Of a stretch of 6,404 nucleotides of DNA, positions 5,215 to 6,404 are shown in pieces. Both the position numbers and the translations under genes were made by a program. Below the pieces are notes generated by a model, which was not told the origin of the DNA, did no database searches, and saw only the letters and a list, made by a program, of their open reading frames with translations. The stretch comes from Lentisphaeria bacterium (GTDB taxonomy: Bacteria; Verrucomicrobiota; Lentisphaeria; Oligosphaerales; JAFGRS01). The DNA is taken from assembly GCA_016935045.1 (NCBI GenBank), contig JAFGRS010000956.1, positions 1-6,404 on the forward strand. Reading direction: 5' to 3'. Each line of letters begins with the position of its first letter. The first letter of the stretch is position 1.

Positions 5215-6069
5215 CTATGGGCGCACGGGCACATTCCTTCTGTAGGTCACATCGATGTAGGAAATGGTCTTCCCCGCGGCGCTGCGGATACGATGGACGT
5301 CGCGGAGTCGTTCCAGGGCATCTTCCATCCCCTGGACGGGCACGATGGCCTGGGCCCCCTGGGCAAAGGCGCCGCGGGGCCGAAGGTGAAGACGAAGGGA
5401 GGGCAGGTAGTAGTCCAACTGGATGACGCTGATATCGTAGGCAACCCCGTCGGGCCGGGAAGAGAGCAGCCGCAGAAGGCGCACGGCGCCCCGGAGCGCC
5501 TCGTCGGAGACCGGCTCCCCCTCCCGGGGACGGTCCTTCTGGCGAACCCCGGTGACGACCGGGAGCAGAGGGTCGGCGGCGGCGCTCGGCCAGGGCAGCA
5601 CGACCCCCTCCCTGTCGAGGAGAAAAGGGTGGGCGCAGTGCACGACGGCAACGGGCGCGCGCTCGACGAGGCTCACGCGGAGGGTGTCCGGGAGGACGCG
5701 GAAGACCCTTGCCTTGGCCACCAGGGCATCGGCTTCGAGGTCTTCCCGGAGTTGGCGCACGGGCAGACTCAGGAGGTTGGACCGGCCGGGGACAACGCCC
5801 TTCTCGGCCAGGCGGCCGCGGACCCAGGTCTCGGTACGCACACGGTTCCCGTCGACGGCGATCTCCCGCAGGGTGAGGGAGGGATTGGCGGCAAGGAGCA
5901 GGTAATGCAGTCCGGTGAGGCCGCCGGCAAGGATGCCCAGGGCGACAACGCCGGCCAGGACCCAGGCCAGCGACCTCGCCAGCACGCGCAGCAACCCTTG
6001 AGTCCGGGCGTTCCCCCCGGAACGGACGGCCCCGGAACCGGCGTTGACATTCTTCCTCTTTGCACTCAT
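5215..6069 (-). CDS. ftsQ: Cell division protein FtsQ/DivIB
   Basis: This 284-residue bitopic inner-membrane protein of the divisome has a basic cytoplasmic N-terminus (residues 1-32, many K/R), one transmembrane helix (about 33-59, WVLAGVVALGILAGG) and a POTRA domain (about 64-137). The POTRA domain opens with LTLREIAVDGNRV and closes with LPDTLRVSLVERAPVAV, the standard FtsQ signature. The beta domain (about 140-284) includes FLLDREGVVLP and ends in YIDVTYRRNVPVRP, like the terminal strand that in known FtsQ proteins contacts FtsB/FtsL. Length is normal for the family. ATG 6069 was chosen because it begins the basic n-region. The frame stays open upstream, but that extension is low in order and runs into repeat DNA. 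No good Shine-Dalgarno is visible. The gene lacks ftsA or ftsZ downstream; the next gene is an unrelated VOC protein, so it is not in the usual dcw order on that side. Confidence 0.88.
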   Translation of the reverse strand: MSAKRKNVNAGSGAVRSGGNARTQGLLRVLARSLAWVLAGVVALGILAGGLTGLHYLLLAANPSLTLREIAVDGNRVRTETWVRGRLAEKGVVPGRSNLLSLPVRQLREDLEADALVAKARVFRVLPDTLRVSLVERAPVAVVHCAHPFLLDREGVVLPWPSAAADPLLPVVTGVRQKDRPREGEPVSDEALRGAVRLLRLLSSRPDGVAYDISVIQLDYYLPSLRLHLRPRGAFAQGAQAIVPVQGMEDALERLRDVHRIRSAAGKTISYIDVTYRRNVPVRP

Positions 6070-6190
6070 GTCCGTGCCTGGTGTGGAGCAACCCCCGCCA
6101 TCAAGGCGCCGCGCCGCCCGGGCACGCCTTCGACGCCGGGGCCGCCCTGTAGTGTACTGCGGGATGGCGACCGCGGCCAATGGGAACGGG

Positions 6191-6214
6191 GCACGGCTCA
6201 CCGCACGGCTCACC
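6191..6214. repeat. Perfect 12-bp tandem duplication
   Basis: GCACGGCTCACC occurs twice back to back (6191-6202 and 6203-6214) with no mismatch, about 120-145 nt upstream of the ftsQ start. It could be a paired protein-binding site or a recent slippage event. Confidence 0.6.
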
Positions 6215-6215
6215 C

Positions 6216-6251
6216 TTTTCCGGCCGGGATCATCCGGCGCCGTCCGGAAAA
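6216..6251. repeat. Inverted repeat with 8-bp arms
   Basis: TTTTCCGG (6216-6223) and CCGGAAAA (6244-6251) are perfectly complementary across 20 nt. The T-run is on the left arm and the A-run on the right, the opposite of an intrinsic terminator on either strand. It directly follows the 12-bp tandem repeat. Confidence 0.45.
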
Positions 6252-6265
6252 CAGCACCACGCACA

Positions 6266-6319
6266 CGGGGCGGCAAAGGTAGGTCGCGCGAGCCGAGCGC
6301 GACTCGTGCCCGGATTGCG
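6266..6319 (+). repeat. 54-bp direct repeat, copy 1, with internal hairpin
   Basis: Identical over 54 bases to 6330-6383 (offset 64, spacer 10 nt). It opens with CGGGGCGGCAAAGGTAG, then a hairpin: GTCGCGC (6283-6289), loop GAGCCGA (6290-6296), GCGCGAC (6297-6303). It closes with TCGTGCCCGGATTGCG. It is non-coding and looks like a dispersed intergenic hairpin element. Confidence 0.85.
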
Positions 6320-6329
6320 GTACTGGGAT

Positions 6330-6383
6330 CGGGGCGGCAAAGGTAGGTCGCGCGAGCCGAGCGCGACTCGTGCCCGGATTGCG
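6330..6383 (+). repeat. 54-bp direct repeat, copy 2, with internal hairpin
   Basis: Exact second copy of 6266-6319. The hairpin is at 6347-6353 / 6361-6367 with loop GAGCCGA at 6354-6360. Its last three bases, GCG (6381-6383), are also the first bases of the following inverted hairpin, so the array may continue past the right edge. Confidence 0.85.
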
Positions 6384-6404
6384 CCACTCGGCTCGTGGCG
6401 CCTA
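6381..6404 (-). repeat. Third hairpin of the same family, inverted, with a different stem
   Basis: Read on the minus strand from 6404: TAG, GCGCCAC (6401-6395), loop GAGCCGA (6394-6388), GTGGCGC (6387-6381). The TAG flank, the 7-nt loop and the 7-bp stem length match the two direct copies exactly, but four of seven stem positions differ and all are compensated on the other arm. The window ends at the TAG, so the rest of this unit is not visible. Confidence 0.7.

Larger units (their letters stand above)
6070..6404. other. 335-nt non-coding region upstream of ftsQ
   Basis: No frame here shows protein-like order, and the open frames that cross it on both strands are arginine-rich shadows. It must hold the ftsQ promoter unless transcription enters from outside, but I cannot point to clear -35/-10 boxes. 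The part away from the gene (6191-6404) is filled with the tandem, inverted and hairpin repeats listed separately. Confidence 0.7.

Noticed and set aside
6216..6251. Intrinsic terminator
   Set aside because: The T-run precedes and the A-run follows the stem on both strands, the reverse of what termination needs.
5161..6282. A 373-codon plus-strand frame opposite ftsQ
   Set aside because: It is the shadow of ftsQ, whose transmembrane, POTRA and C-terminal strand features are clear. The shadow runs on into the repeat array.
6070..6387. Upstream extension of the ftsQ frame
   Set aside because: It has no protein-like order and would translate through the hairpin repeat array. A normal basic FtsQ N-terminus begins at 6069.
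6266..6404. CRISPR array
   Set aside because: Only two direct copies with a 10-nt spacer, the third unit is inverted, and there are no cas genes. The spacing and orientation do not fit CRISPR.

Overview
The window is GC-rich bacterial DNA (by eye roughly two thirds G+C or more). A membrane-anchored FtsQ-type division protein and an exported protein with a signal peptide suggest a bacterium with an outer envelope. The phylum cannot be fixed from this sequence. A member of the Planctomycetota-Verrucomicrobiota-Kiritimatiellota group is a weak guess, based on the general look of the exported coiled-coil protein and the intergenic hairpin repeats. No rRNA, tRNA, CRISPR array, transposase or phage gene was seen.

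Layout. The left edge (1-209, +) holds the C-terminal end of a small protein that looks like a PqqD-type winged-helix domain. A 226-nt gap follows; it is exactly filled by an arginine-rich 77-codon frame of doubtful reality that overlaps both neighbours by ATGA. Then comes the dominant gene (436-3660, +), a 1074-residue RecB/AddA-type helicase with a C-terminal PD-(D/E)XK nuclease domain. All motifs are readable and apparently intact. Its 3' end overlaps by 32 nt the 3' end of a convergent gene (3629-4315, -) for an exported, highly charged, coiled-coil protein of unknown function. Also on the minus strand are a VOC/glyoxalase-fold metalloenzyme (4595-5005) and ftsQ (5215-6069). The region upstream of ftsQ (6070-6404) has no gene. 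It carries a 12-bp tandem repeat, an inverted repeat, and two direct copies of a 54-bp repeat built round a hairpin, followed by a third, inverted hairpin with the same loop and a different stem.

How the genes fit together. The helicase-nuclease would act in double-strand break processing and recombination, but no AddB/RecC-like partner is present in the window. FtsQ would act in the divisome, yet it is not followed by ftsA or ftsZ, so it sits outside a classical dcw cluster at least on its downstream side. The minus-strand genes are separated by 209 and about 280 nt rich in perfect inverted repeats, so they are probably separate transcription units rather than a tight operon. I found no convincing new multi-gene system. 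The most unusual item is the hairpin family at the right edge, where stem sequence varies with compensatory changes while loop and left flank are constant.
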